This document shows, piece by piece, positions 1 through 10,489 of a stretch of DNA of 64,000 nt (positions are counted from its first letter, which is position 1; every line of letters begins with the position of its first letter). Position numbers and translations under genes: made by a program. This stretch comes from Sclerodactyla briareus. Its lineage: Eukaryota; Echinodermata; Holothuroidea; Dendrochirotida; Sclerodactylidae. The stretch spans positions 106,580 to 170,579 of the forward strand of contig JAODTK010005895.1 in NCBI GenBank assembly GCA_026419785.1, written 5' to 3'. The notes under the pieces were generated by a model. It did not search any database. It was not told where the DNA came from and was given only the letters and a program-made list of their open reading frames with translations.

Positions 1-394
1 ATTCCCTCGAGCTGCAGACATGACTGCTTGAATTGGGGGGGACTGTTTATTTGTCTGTCAGCACTGAGATTGGCCGGTATACAGGGGATTTCCACTGTCC
101 ATTGCTACAGGCCTAGGAGTTGTGCTGGGTACACATAAAAAAGTTTTGTTAGGTACATAACATATCGCTGCATCTACGGCCTAGATAGCGTTAGTTGGGT
201 ACTTTGGTGCTGGCACTGATAGCAATCATTAGGCTAATGTGGTAGACTTGTTCCCAATCATTCCAAGGTTATGACAGATGTCAATAAAGGTCAATTGAAT
301 GTGAACGAACTATAAATGTGGAATTGGTGAAGAACATATGCAGTGTATGCTCTACAGGAATTTTACTGTCCGCAGCTATCATGACGTTTCAACT
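1..394. other. AT-rich non-coding stretch, nothing recognised
   Basis: No coding exon, RNA gene or repeat partner was recognised here. The stretch reads as ordinary intergenic or intronic DNA leading into the first R1 repeat copy. Confidence 0.4.
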
Positions 395-604
395 TGCGCT
401 TGTTATTATTCACTACACAAACAACCACTAGTTCATTCAGACCATTGTAAAGTCAAACAAAAATCAATATTTCCACATACAACACATAAAAATTTTTTTT
501 GGTTCCTCAATTCCTTAAATAACTAATATCATAACTAATAGAACTAATAAGTTTGGACTCTTAATACAAAAGTTCCCCTTAATTATTGTTTTTTCTTCCT
601 CATG

Positions 605-620
605 CCCCCCCCCCCCCCCC
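605..620. repeat. Poly-C tract (16 C)
   Basis: An uninterrupted run of cytosines. Runs of this kind are prone to length errors in sequencing and can form G4 or i-motif structures. Confidence 0.9.
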
Positions 621-799
621 ACTCCTCTCTCCATAAATACCCAATTTGAATAGAGCTCTGTCGCTCAGTCAACTCATTTCTTTGACCCAAAATCCAACTT
701 GAAACGTTCTAAATCCCCTAGCAGTCCGGGCTTCTTTGCCTTTTACAATCCTTTCCTTCATTACCATGCTTTTTATTGTCCAAGCAGCCAGAACATCCA

Positions 800-830
800 C
801 CCCCCCCCCCCACCCCCCCCCCCCCCCCCC
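800..830. repeat. Poly-C tract with one interruption
   Basis: About 30 cytosines broken by a single A. It creates artificial polyproline or polyglycine open frames on either strand, which are not evidence of a gene. Confidence 0.9.
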
Positions 831-2265
831 GGCCTGCCAGCAGCAAACCACCCTCCACCTCCTCCCGCCACACACCAACAACTAACCCCATGGCGCAGGC
901 AGGATGTCCCCAAAAAATATATCTTTAAGAAAACCTCCGCATTTGCCTCAGTCCACAGGCAAGAAGAGAGGAAAATGTTACAGTAATCAACCTAATCAAT
1001 TGCTTGGGTAAAAGAGGGGTTGCTTGTGGCGAGCTTTATAACAGCACAATTGTCCCAGGAGCTATGGTTTACCCGTTCCTCAGCGCTTTATTCTAACAGA
1101 AGCTATTACATGATGGAATTCAGTCAAATTCATGAACATCAAACACATCAGATCCAGAAAATGTTAACGGACCATACCTAATGATTTTGGCGAAATTCTT
1201 ACAATTGGAAATTGGAATATATTATGCAAATTAGGCACATACATGACCTCTACTGACCCCAGCTGTACCTTCAAAATGGATCAGGATCAGAGGTGGATCA
1301 CATCTACCAAGTTTTGTGGAAATCCAACGAACTTTCGAGAATGCATAAATTATGCAAATTGAACACATTAAATGACCTCCAGTGACCCCGACTTTACTCT
1401 TCATTTCTCGGAACCATGGTAGACCACATCCACCAAGTTTCGTGAGATTCCGCCGAACTTGAAAAATTTGCATAATTTATGCAAATTAGACCAATTAATT
1501 ACCATATTTTTAGGCTGAAAATCTAATCAGTTCATCTACCTGTCATCCAGGTCCTACAGGCCAGACTACATCACTGTAGCACATACGGTTCTTGCGTAAT
1601 CCGGCTAACGAGTTTACAACAATAATTTATAACAAATGAGCTAATTATCCCAACTGAATTAAGGACTTTGCTGCCAAATCTAATCAGATCGTGTACACCA
1701 ACCAAGTGCTACACACAAAATTTCGTCAAAGTCAGCCTCACGGGTTGTGAGAAACCCTGCTAACAAGAAAGGGACCCCACACACACACACAGCAGCAAAA
1801 CACCAGTGGCGACTATGTCTCTTCATCCTGTTTTTTTTCCTGAATTTCATTCAGGCGAGACAAAATAGGGTAATTTCCCCCATAAAAAGTGACTTTTGCG
1901 CCCAAATTCTAGTCAAATCGGGTTCACCCACCACGATACTACATACAATCTTTTATCAAAATTGGCTTCTCCGGGGGTTCAGAGAAATCCTGCTGAAAAG
2001 AAAGTTTATTCAGGCGAGACAAAAACAACATTATTTGCATACAGTAATGTTTACCCAATGTTTACCTGGATGTGTCAGATTAGTGTTCACTGTTGTTAAG
2101 GATTCGCCTAGGGGTATGGGTTAGAATTCCATTTAACAGATTTCATCCCAATCTCTCACATTGTCACAAACATCTAAACCTACTGTAACCTTAAACCCAC
2201 TCCTAATAATCCCTGACACCACCCCTAATCCCCAACACCAATCTCAAACATCCAGGCCCACATGG

Positions 2266-2937
2266 GTCTGCTTAATGCCATTATACCAGTAACCTTATTT
2301 AATTCCTACTGCCTTGCAAATGTATAAAGAAGCATTTTCTGACTTGGGTGTGACCAGTAGGGTACTCACTTCTCCCAATATATTAAAATGACAGGAATAC
2401 AGAAAGATCTCATCCTTTTTGCAGAAGGTCATTTTTGTATGTGAATATGTTTAACATATATATTGCTGAGTACAGTTTTTTCTTTTGGACTGTTTCCCGA
2501 TAGAAAAATAAAAGACAATAGCCACTTTAACCCACCCCTGTTCTCGATAATTCCCCAAACTCGAACTATCAACGTGTTTTATTTCTTAATGGGCCTTAGC
2601 TCAGTCTCACTCAACCTCCGACATAGTGAAATTGGAAGTTTTTAAATTTATGTTTACATTTGTTAGGCCTAATTAGAAGAGGAATCCCCGAAGAAGAGGG
2701 TGACATTGTTTTCTATTTTCTGAGGAGTGGCGATCGTAATCACATGGAAAGATTCAACAACGGCCACTAGTTTGTAAATGGTTGACCTGCCTGTACAAAT
2801 TGATACAAAGCAAATTAGGATAAGTTGCAGGATGCAATCAAGGTTAGTGCAGTCATGCTAAACACCGGCTGGACTACCAGAATAGGAGTGCATCATCATA
2901 CGTCGGGTCAGTATCATGAGTCGCTCATTGCCATACA
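2266..2937. other. Non-coding spacer
   Basis: No gene or repeat partner recognised. It ends at the 7-bp word CCATACA (2931-2937) that is repeated on the far side of the foldback element. Confidence 0.35.
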
Positions 2938-3840
2938 GTGACAGTCCGATGTTCATAAGGGTTTTTATTCATAAGGTCCGTTTGTCCTAAGGCCCTTTTA
3001 TTCCTAAGGCTTTTGTTCATAAGGCCCGTTATTCTTATTGGCTAACAGGTTCTTTATTCATCCAAGTCCGATATTCTAATCACACAGAGTCGATATTCAT
3101 AATAGTAAAAACGGTCCTTTATTTATAAATAGTGAAAAGGTCCTTTTTCATAATAGGAACAAAGGTCCGTTATTCAAATAGGAAAAGGGTCGTATTCATA
3201 ATGATAGAAAGGTCCGATATTCATGATGGAAAAAAAGGCCGATATTCATAATAGGAAAAAAGGTCCGTTATTCATAGGTAAAGGGTCATTCATAATAGGA
3301 AAAAAGGTCCGAATTCATAATAGGAAAAGGTTCGTTATTCATATTAGGCAAACAATTACCGGCGTGGATCGGCCAGGGATCGCAGCTGACAAAAAGGTGC
3401 AGTGTTGGGTTTGCATCTTCGGACCTCGCATCGGTACAATCATCCTGCTTGGTCAGGTATATCTTGAGAGAAACACATTATGAATAACGACCTTCTCTGC
3501 GATTATGAATAACGGACCTCTTTTGCTATTATGAATAACGGTACCCTTCGCTTTTCATGAATTACGGACCCTTTTCGCCATTATGAATATCGGATTTTTT
3601 TTAACTATTATGAATATCGACCTTTGTGCTCTGTTAGGAATACAGACCCTTTTGATAATTATAAAAATGGCCTTTTTGGTCATTATTAATATCGACCTTA
3701 TGAACAAAACCCCTTTTTATTATGAATATCCGACTTTTTGGTCATTATGAATAATGGACCTTGTTTTCGAAAATTTGCACGTTATGAATAACAGGCCCCT
3801 AATGAATAAAAGGGCCTTATGAACCATTGGGCGGTCCCCC
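2938..3840. mobile_element. Foldback-type element with long minisatellite arms
   Basis: The left arm (about 2948-3345) is a degenerate tandem array of a ~28-bp unit reading GGTCCGTTATTCATAATAGG plus an A-rich stretch. The right arm (about 3482-3835) is the same unit in reverse complement (CCTATTATGAATAACGGACC type). A ~135-bp unrelated loop (3346-3481) sits between. The outer ends match in inverted orientation around TTCATAAGG / CCTTATGAA. The word CCATACA occurs at 2931-2937 and again at 3841-3847, immediately outside the arms, and may be a target-site duplication. Foldback elements are known DNA transposons with long repeat-built inverted ends. Assignment here is by structure only; no transposase is present. 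Confidence 0.7.
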
Positions 3841-3935
3841 CCATACATAATGCATTATAAAGTAGAGAAGTCACGTGACAATTAGGTGACCGACTGATGA
3901 GTCGTGCTAGTGTACCGACGTGGGGACAACTCCAT

Positions 3936-4063
3936 AATACCCCACCATTAACACAGACCACTCTCCAGACTCCAGTTGTGGCATCTTCTCAAAGGGCTTT
4001 TTGCATCGTTGAATGCACACAGTGTATGGGACTGTGTATTGAAGACTGCTTTGGTGGGGTATT
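3936..4063. repeat. Short inverted-repeat pair, possible tiny MITE
   Basis: AATACCCCACC at 3936-3946 is matched exactly in reverse complement by GGTGGGGTATT at 4053-4063, 128 bp end to end. It may be a miniature inverted-repeat element. One 11-bp pair alone is weak support, and no flanking duplication was established. Confidence 0.3.
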
Positions 4064-4240
4064 CCTGGATCGAGATACGCGCTAACGAGGTACGTCACAA
4101 TAGCCAAATATCATGCACAGACATCAGTGGGTGTAAATTTCTGTACAAACTCAATGGGACTCACTCGTTTTTTCAAACTTTTCACACACTTTTATATATC
4201 AGGTCTCTTCCATTCACGTAACGGCTGAAATGTTTTCATT

Positions 4241-4338
4241 CAATATTTTGTAACTGTGCATACATTTTGCAACATGCACAGTACAGAAAGTGAGAAATCC
4301 GACATTAAAAGTTTAGGCTAAGCCCTTCAGTGTGCAAC
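4241..4338. repeat. 98-bp direct repeat, copy 1 (identical to 4632-4729)
   Basis: From CAATATTTTGTAACTGTG to CCTTCAGTGTGCAAC, this block is identical base for base to 4632-4729. It contains the internal palindromic pair GTGCAT and ATGCAC. Near-perfect identity contrasts with the heavily diverged repeats around it. Confidence 0.92.
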
Positions 4339-4603
4339 TAATGACGTTTAGGCCACAGTTGCGTACACGCGCTGACGTAACGCCGAATCCTTGAATTCTG
4401 TAATTGCCTCCGAAAATCTCTCTCATCTAGGCCTATGTAGGTTTTTAAGCTATGGGGTATCAAGAATACCATTTTCCATGCTCCCAAAAGCACCAAATAT
4501 TTCTCTCCCAATATGTATTCTGGATAATTTTCTCACTGAATATTTACCGATCCTTTATTTCCCGCTTATTTGAAGAATTCCACTCATCAACTTTATTTGT
4601 GAT

Positions 4604-4623
4604 TGACGTAGGTCGCCATATAA
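4604..4623. repeat. 20-bp direct repeat, copy 1
   Basis: GACGTAGGTCGCCATATAAT is repeated exactly at 4734-4753, so the second 98-bp block is bracketed by this word on both sides. Confidence 0.9.
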
Positions 4624-4631
4624 TTTTTCAT

Positions 4632-4729
4632 CAATATTTTGTAACTGTGCATACATTTTGCAACATGCACAGTACAGAAAGTGAGAAATCCGACATTAAA
4701 AGTTTAGGCTAAGCCCTTCAGTGTGCAAC
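4632..4729. repeat. 98-bp direct repeat, copy 2
   Basis: Identical to 4241-4338. It lies between two copies of the 20-bp word (4604-4623 and 4734-4753). That arrangement suits a local duplication or a small insertion flanked by a target repeat. Confidence 0.92.
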
Positions 4730-4733
4730 TGGC

Positions 4734-4753
4734 GACGTAGGTCGCCATATAAT
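4734..4753. repeat. 20-bp direct repeat, copy 2
   Basis: Exact copy of 4604-4623, directly after the second 98-bp block. Confidence 0.9.
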
Positions 4754-5100
4754 AACATGATACCACGAAAGTATTCTTGTGCATTATAATCAATGCATAC
4801 GCCATGCCAGACAACTGAAGCCAACAAAACCACTAGCCAAACCTACACAGACCCAGTACTTGTGATTCGGTACAATGAAACATTCACAACTAGCCTAGGC
4901 TAGGCTCAAACTATCTTAAATCGATAGCCTGAACATGTTCACAAACTGTGAATTCAGGCACCTACATCGTACCGACGAATTATGATATCTTTTATACATT
5001 TGTCTGGATCCGATTTGACAAGGTTTCTAATGTATACCATGGATTAGTTAGAAGATTCACGCAATCGGACCGTTCCGATACTCGCAATCTTCAAAAACAC
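4754..5100. other. Non-coding spacer
   Basis: No gene seen. It contains a short self-complementary TAGCCTAGGCTAGGC cluster (about 4890-4910), of the kind scattered through the window. Confidence 0.35.
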
Positions 5101-5189
5101 GGCGGCTCGTAGTGTTAGGGTTGACATACTTTAGCCTAGGCCTAGTATACCCATATAGGCTACATCATGGAGTCAACACTACAAGCCCC
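5101..5189. repeat. 89-bp inverted-repeat module at the start of R2
   Basis: The left end GGCTCGTAGTGTT plus GTTGAC and the right end GTCAACACTACAAGCC are near reverse complements. The partner at 42115-42212 has GGCTCGTAGTGTTGAC and GTCAACGCTACGAGC, a cleaner inverted pair. It could be a small MITE inserted in R2 or the native R2 head. Confidence 0.55.
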
Positions 5190-5595
5190 TGTGCTTCAGA
5201 CCTTCGCTGCAAAGTACGCTCCAAAATCCTTGATTTCGAGGGTCTATTGATCGCGATCTTCCGTAAAAATAATTCTGATTCAAATAGGCCTATATCTATT
5301 TCTGTACTACACATCCTCGATGTAATTACAGTAGGAAGGAGCATTCTATGGTACAATTAGAAAAATCGAGTGCCACTTTCGGAAACTTGCGCGAATCGCT
5401 CGGAACATTGTCGGAATTGGCACTTTCGGTTGATACGAGGTATATACCGTATATACTAGGTATATGGTGCGTTCTTTCGAAGTGGTGACTTTGGTTTGGT
5501 AATTACCAGATAGAATACAAACCGTAAGTGCTTTCAAAGGTTATGTGACGCAATAACAATCCCTCTCGGTTTTTTGTCTCTCTAACACTACCTGG

Positions 5596-5603
5596 TATAA
5601 ATA
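5596..5603 (+). promoter_or_regulatory. TATA-box-like site upstream of a donor-like GTGAGA
   Basis: TATAAATA lies about 70 bp before ACGAG followed by GTGAGA (GT at 5672), an arrangement like a TATA promoter, a short leader exon and a splice donor. It lies within the R2 repeat and may simply be chance. There is no transcription evidence. Confidence 0.2.
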
Positions 5604-5906
5604 CGTTATATACGAGGTCCGAAAGAACGCAGCATTAACAACAGCATCCACAGTAACAGCTAGATTACGAGGTGAGATCTCCGACTGAATTATAGGAGAA
5701 ATGGAGAGGATCATGGGAAAATGTCAACTTTTAAATAAAATTACCCTTAAACTACTCAGGTAACATTAAATGTAAATTTGGTGAACATGCTATGAAGAAG
5801 CACTTTTCAAGAAGACATTAGAATGCAATTTGAGAAAAATCCAATCCTCTTCATAGCATAAAATGCATTTCGTAGATTTAAACCAAATAGTCCTATGCCT
5901 CTTTAA

Positions 5907-5919
5907 TGACCTTTGACCT
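5907..5919. promoter_or_regulatory. Perfect DR1 motif (nuclear-receptor type)
   Basis: TGACCTTTGACCT is the reverse complement of AGGTCAAAGGTCA, two AGGTCA half-sites spaced by one base. This is the established DR1 binding format for RXR heterodimers and HNF4/COUP-TF-type receptors. It is carried inside R2, and binding in vivo is not shown. Confidence 0.5.
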
Positions 5920-6201
5920 GGACCATCACAAGGTCAAAGTTGTCCCAGGGTCAATGAACATTGTTGCCAAGTTTTGGTCCACATCCATTAAAGTAAGACG
6001 TTTAGGGGTCTCTAATACTTTTTCCATCAGATGTTACTATTTTAACTCCAATGGCATTATATTACGCACCATCCAAAATCTGTGTACAATCTGAAAGAAG
6101 CACTACCCAGGAACTTATGACATAGTTTCAAGAAAATCTAATGCTTTTGTAGATGATACATTTTGTAATTCTGCACAACATGGCTAATTGTGATGCTTTA
6201 A

Positions 6202-6214
6202 TGACCTTTGACCT
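6202..6214. promoter_or_regulatory. Perfect DR1 motif (nuclear-receptor type)
   Basis: A second exact TGACCTTTGACCT within the same R2 copy, about 295 bp from the first. Confidence 0.5.
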
Positions 6215-6428
6215 GACTTTCACAAGGTCAAAAATGTTCTAGTGGTCAATGATCATTATGTCCAAGTCTGGTCAACATCAAATCAAAGATTGATCAATTG
6301 GCAGCCAAAAGGCAATTGTGGAAGGCAAAAAAATCAATTGTGGACCCACATGACGTAGTAGATAGAATGAATGCGGATCACAATAGCTCAACCAGCTAAG
6401 CTGGTTTGAGCTAAAATATGACCTTATT

Positions 6429-7540
6429 AATTTGAAAATTAAATTTGTAAAATATTGATTGCCATGCAATCAACTAGCATGAAAAGCATGGAGAATTTAA
6501 TTGCTCTCTTCCACATTCATCTACTTTTCTTTTATGGGAGCTTTCTTCATCATCATTGAACCCATTCCTCCCCTCCAAGTGAATCACTCTTAATTCACAT
6601 ACATTACTATTCACTACCTTACTATTTGTTATATATGGCATGCCACATGAATAAAATGAAGCTGACGCATATCGACCAAGATATCGAGAGTGTTACTGCA
6701 AATGTTCGCGGGGGCAAACGCAATTGCCCTCCAACTAATTACAAAAATTTACACCGCCTGCCGGTTACTTCCGCCATGATCTATTCAACATTGATTTACC
6801 ATGTAGGCAGAAAAGTAGAATAACCCAAGTCCCACTGTCAGTTTACGATACAGAATATGAGAAGCACAAGGTTAAGAAAGTATCCTAGCATACATTGGCA
6901 CGAGTTGAGGTGAGAGCAGGCTAATAAATCTTCCCGACACAGTATTGTCCACCAGGTTGTGTTAATGTTATTGTTATGTATCAATTATAACAGGAATATG
7001 CTTTCACGTTCGGATTTATTAGTATCCCGGTCATTTGTGAATTTTTTAGAAAAAATTTGGATAATATTTGCCGTCCATGCCTGATTTATGGCCTAATGCA
7101 AACATTTTTTTCTAACTAGCAAAACTTTCGGCATGCAGGAGAGTATAAGTTTTTCGTTTGCCATGTATCTGGTATCGGCGGGTCATAATTTACGTTAAGT
7201 GCCCGTAAAACCTGGGAGCATTTTGGTGAATGATGTAATTTTTCCCTCCTTATTTAGTACATCAACATTTGAAGTAGGTGGGAACATTTTTTTGGGGTCT
7301 AGTACTTGTTGTGGTGTACGAAGCGTGTGTGCGATTATTTTGATTGTCTTGGCAACGATCGTAAAATCAAGTCTGTATTTATAAAAACATAGGACTCCGA
7401 CCAGGACGCGACGCGAGTCCCGCGTCCTCTCGGTCTATGTTCGAGTCATCGACTTTCAAGTCCAAGTCCCTGAAAAAAAAGGACTCAGACCAGGTCCCTG
7501 GAGACCGAGCACCGGACTCAAGTCCCTTAGCACTGTATCT
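6429..7540 (+). repeat. Dispersed repeat R3, copy a, with GGACTC-rich end
   Basis: This ~1.1-kb segment matches 16214-17313. Shared landmarks are TTGAAAATTAAATTT at the start, TTCTTTTAT..GAGCTTTCTTCAT, GTTATATATGGCAT, ATGCCACATGAATAAAATGA, CATATCGA, the GGGGGCAAA.GCAATTGC phrase, and TTATTTTGAT.GTCTTG near the end. Both finish in a GC-rich cluster of GGACTC and GAGTCC words (7390-7530 here). No reading frame is maintained between copies. It starts within 20 bp of the R2 hairpin in this copy, so R2 and R3 abut here. Confidence 0.78.
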
Positions 7541-8274
7541 ATTATTCTCTAATTGTAGTAACCAGGACACCCTATTGCTCATCTCACCTCTGTTGTTGAA
7601 CCACTGTCAAAGATTCAGTCGACTGCGAAATGGTTATACTTTGGGATTTCCTCGTGCATGAGTGTTTACTCAATCTATGTGTTCTGATAAATCTTGGGGT
7701 CAGCTCGAATTCCTTTGCTATTACCCAAAAAACCATCTTCTCTCATCTCAGTCACTAACCCCTCTTCCCCCCTGACTGGTCATCTTACTCTGTCTAACAC
7801 ATTGGCTCTCTCACCATGCAGCCTCTCATCTATATCCTCTATATTGTATCTACCCCAATAGGCTCCTCTACGATACTCCAACATCTGTGTAACTTAACAA
7901 ATCCATCGAAGAACGATCATTGATGGCCAAAAGGACATTTGCAAACAATGACCTACTGTGTTCTTGTGAATAATTCTGTTTGACCTTATGAGGTGGGGGG
8001 GGGGTGGAAGTAACTTGGCATGTGGAAGAAACGTAATGCTAATTTTTCTTTGCCCGGCGCTCTACTGTGCACAGTAACCTACCCTTCCGAATAGGTGGTT
8101 ACAGGTACCTCTCAACGTGGTTGCTTTTTTGCCCTACAAAATGGAAGTTTTGGCCTGCAAAATCTGGGTTTCTGGCCTTGTCAAAATATGATATATAATA
8201 AATCACTGTAATTTTTGAAGGAAGAATAACAAGCGATCGCCAAAAATTGTCTCGACTGGTTGCGCAATCAGTGG
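7541..8274. other. Non-coding spacer
   Basis: No gene or clear repeat partner recognised. It contains a G-run around 7995-8005 and a short C/T-rich patch near 7740-7830. Confidence 0.35.
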
Positions 8275-9440
8275 TTTTATTATTTCAACTACACAAACAA
8301 CCAACTATTTCATGCGGACCATTGTCCATTTCAAACGAACATCACATATTTTAACATATAAACATAAAACTTCGATAAGTTTTACTCTTATAATACCAAG
8401 TCCCTTAAAAGTGCTTAATTGCCTTTTTTCTTTTTCTCAGTGTTTTATTCTAACGAACTATTTATATGAATTCAATCGAATTCATGAACTCAAACCCATC
8501 AGATTCAGAAATGTTAAGGACCAGTAGACCTACTGGGTTTGCAATTCTTACTAAGTCTTACTAAGTGGAAGATTTGGCATAAATATTGCAAATTAGGCAC
8601 ATAACAATGAGCTGTAACAGCGTAAAATTGTACGGAGCTATGTTTACTAGTTCCTCAGTGCTTATTCTAACAGAAGCTATTATATGATGCATCCAATCAA
8701 TTCATGACATCAAACACGTCGATCCAGAACATGTTACCGGAGCCATACCTAATGATTTTTTGGCGAAATTCTCCAAGTTTGAAATTTGAATATATTATGC
8801 AAAATTAGGCACATACAATGACCTCTATTTACCCCAGCGTACCTTCACAATGATAAGAATCAAGGTGGATCACATCTTACAAGTTTGTGGTAAATCCACA
8901 ACCTTTTTTTGTTCAAAAATTTATTGAAATATCAAATAACACATAAATGACCTCCAGTGACCCCGACTTCACTTTCAATCTCTTGGATCCCATGGGGAAT
9001 CCACATCCACCAAGTTTCGTGAAAATCTGACGAAAAACTGGAAAAATTTGCACAATTAATGCAAATTAGACCCCGTAATAAACATATTTTCATCACAGCT
9101 GAAAATCTAATCATTCATCTACCTTGTAATCCGGTCCTACCTTCCAAACTACATCACTGTAGCACTACGTTCTCCACGTACTCCTTCTAACAGCTAATTA
9201 CCCAACTCAAATAATGATTTTGCTGCCCAAATCTAATCAGATCGGTACACCCAACCCAGTGCTACCACACATTTTTTCATAATCGTCCTCATGGTTTGTG
9301 AGAAATCTTGCTAACAAGAAATTGTGACATACCCACACACATGCACACAGCACACACACACATTGGCCACTAAATCTCTTCCTGAATTTAATTCAGCCGA
9401 GACAAAAAACTATAGATCCTTTTCTCACCTGAAAGCGAGT
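8275..9440 (+). repeat. Dispersed repeat R1, copy b
   Basis: It is homologous to 395-2265 in the same orientation but lacks the C-rich 400-bp block at 590-1010. Landmarks are GCAAATTAGGCACATA near 8589, the TGACCTCCAGTGACCCCGACTT phrase split across 8948-8970, a CA-rich tract at about 9333-9362, and the hairpin phrase CTGAATTTAATTCAG then CCGAGACAAAA near 9380-9406. It is non-coding. Confidence 0.75.
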
Positions 9441-10489
9441 GGGCCAGTTTGTCTGTGCAGCTCCAGGTGGGGGTATACTGTCCAAAAACCATGTCTAACC
9501 CGCCCCCTCCTGTGAACAGATCCACTGCAAAAATGAGAAAAACAAAGAGTACCACAATGGTATGTCCTGACTCAGTTATTGTGGACAACTGCGGATTGTC
9601 CTTAACAGTTAATCTATCTCCTTTTATTAAATTGACCCCACATGGACTATGCCCCACCCCCCTTGCCACGCGAGCTTCCTGGGCATTACAACACAATGCG
9701 GGTTGGCCACCCCATCGTCCGCCCTTTTTGGCCAGGCTAGTTGTCTAGTTTGTTGAGTTTTTGGCTCTAAGTTTTTTTCGCCCAAAAAATGGTTCCTAGT
9801 TCGTTTTTCTGGCTTTCTATCTCTTTTCTTACGTGGCTGGAAGTTTGTGTGTGTCCGCGTTTTTCTCACCTTTCGTTCAAGTATCTCTTCCCTTACGTTA
9901 GTTTTTGAAGGTTTTTTAAGTCTCACTCTCTACCGCCGTTCCCTGCGCTGGCGACTTTTCCATTATCATAATTCACAGATTCCCAACTGTTCTGTTTGGT
10001 GATTATTCCAAACACAAACATTTATATGACTTTCCCTTATGGTGGTAGAACCTTAAAGTTTATCCAGTGCGTTGTTGGCAAGGTCGGAAAGCAATCCTAA
10101 TCCCTCATGTAGTAATGAATGATGTCTTTGAAGTTTCAAAGTTACCACATAGGGGTCATTGCCTCAGCTTCGTGGTAAACCGGCTGATGGAAAATTCGAA
10201 AAATTTTCTTCTCCCAGAGAGTTATAATGGTGGAATACCTCCTTGAGAGGTTGTTCTGTCTAATAGTGTGATGCATTCAAGTACAGTCCTTGGATTATTT
10301 TTCAAGACTTTGGTGGCAAATTCTTTAGGCATCTGGGCTATTCTTCTCTTTTGGGCCAAGAAAGAAAAAAAAAAAAAAGAAAAATCTCCTCATGATGATT
10401 TTGTCCTTCCTGACCCTTTTTCACTGAACTAAATAGTGCGTGAACTACCTGACTGTGCTTGTTGAAACGCTGTCAGCATGTGGCAAAAT
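9441..10489. other. Non-coding region, no gene recognised
   Basis: Overlapping open frames of about 100 codons occur on both strands around 9388-9926. They overlap each other and show no recognisable domain, so none is called. An A-rich simple tract lies at about 10355-10385. Confidence 0.35.

Larger units (their letters stand above)
395..2265 (+). repeat. Dispersed repeat R1, copy a
   Basis: The segment matches, with many small indels, 8275-9440 (from the CACTACACAAACAACCA phrase onward) and 36250-37330. All three share the phrases GCAAATTAGGCACATA and CCACCAAGTTTCGTGA, a CA-rich tract, and a short hairpin in which CTGAATTTCATTCAG is followed by GCGAGACAAAA (about 1840-1865). After the hairpin, the 2020-2260 part matches 37080-37320. 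Compared with copy b, this copy carries an extra low-complexity block at about 590-1010. No protein is encoded; open frames inside it are not conserved between copies. The family could be a non-autonomous transposon, since recurring terminal hairpins suit Helitron-like or other hairpin-ended elements, but no class-defining end was identified. Confidence 0.75.
5101..6412 (+). repeat. Dispersed repeat R2, copy a
   Basis: The segment is homologous to 42115-43253. Both start with an inverted-repeat module: GGCTCGTAGTGTT plus GTTGAC at 5104-5124, answered by GTCAACACTACAAGCC at 5172-5187. Both continue with TTGATTTC..GGGTCTAT.GATCGCGATCTT and then TGACCTTTGACCT with GGTCAATGA phrases. Both end in a 28-bp hairpin at 6385-6412 (AGCTCAACCAGCT paired with AGCTGGTTTGAGCT). 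The 3' end alone recurs at 25138-25373 and partly at 23398-23586. No open frame is conserved between copies, so this is probably a non-autonomous transposon. Confidence 0.78.

Noticed and set aside
699..986. Proline-rich open frame
   Set aside because: Produced by the poly-C tracts; the opposite strand gives a polyglycine frame over the same bases.
2940..3840. CRISPR-like regularly spaced repeats
   Set aside because: Units are contiguous, variable and arranged in two opposed arms. There are no unique spacers, and the context is eukaryotic.
9388..9926. Two ~100-codon minus-strand frames
   Set aside because: They overlap in different frames, with a third on the plus strand, and no domain is recognisable.
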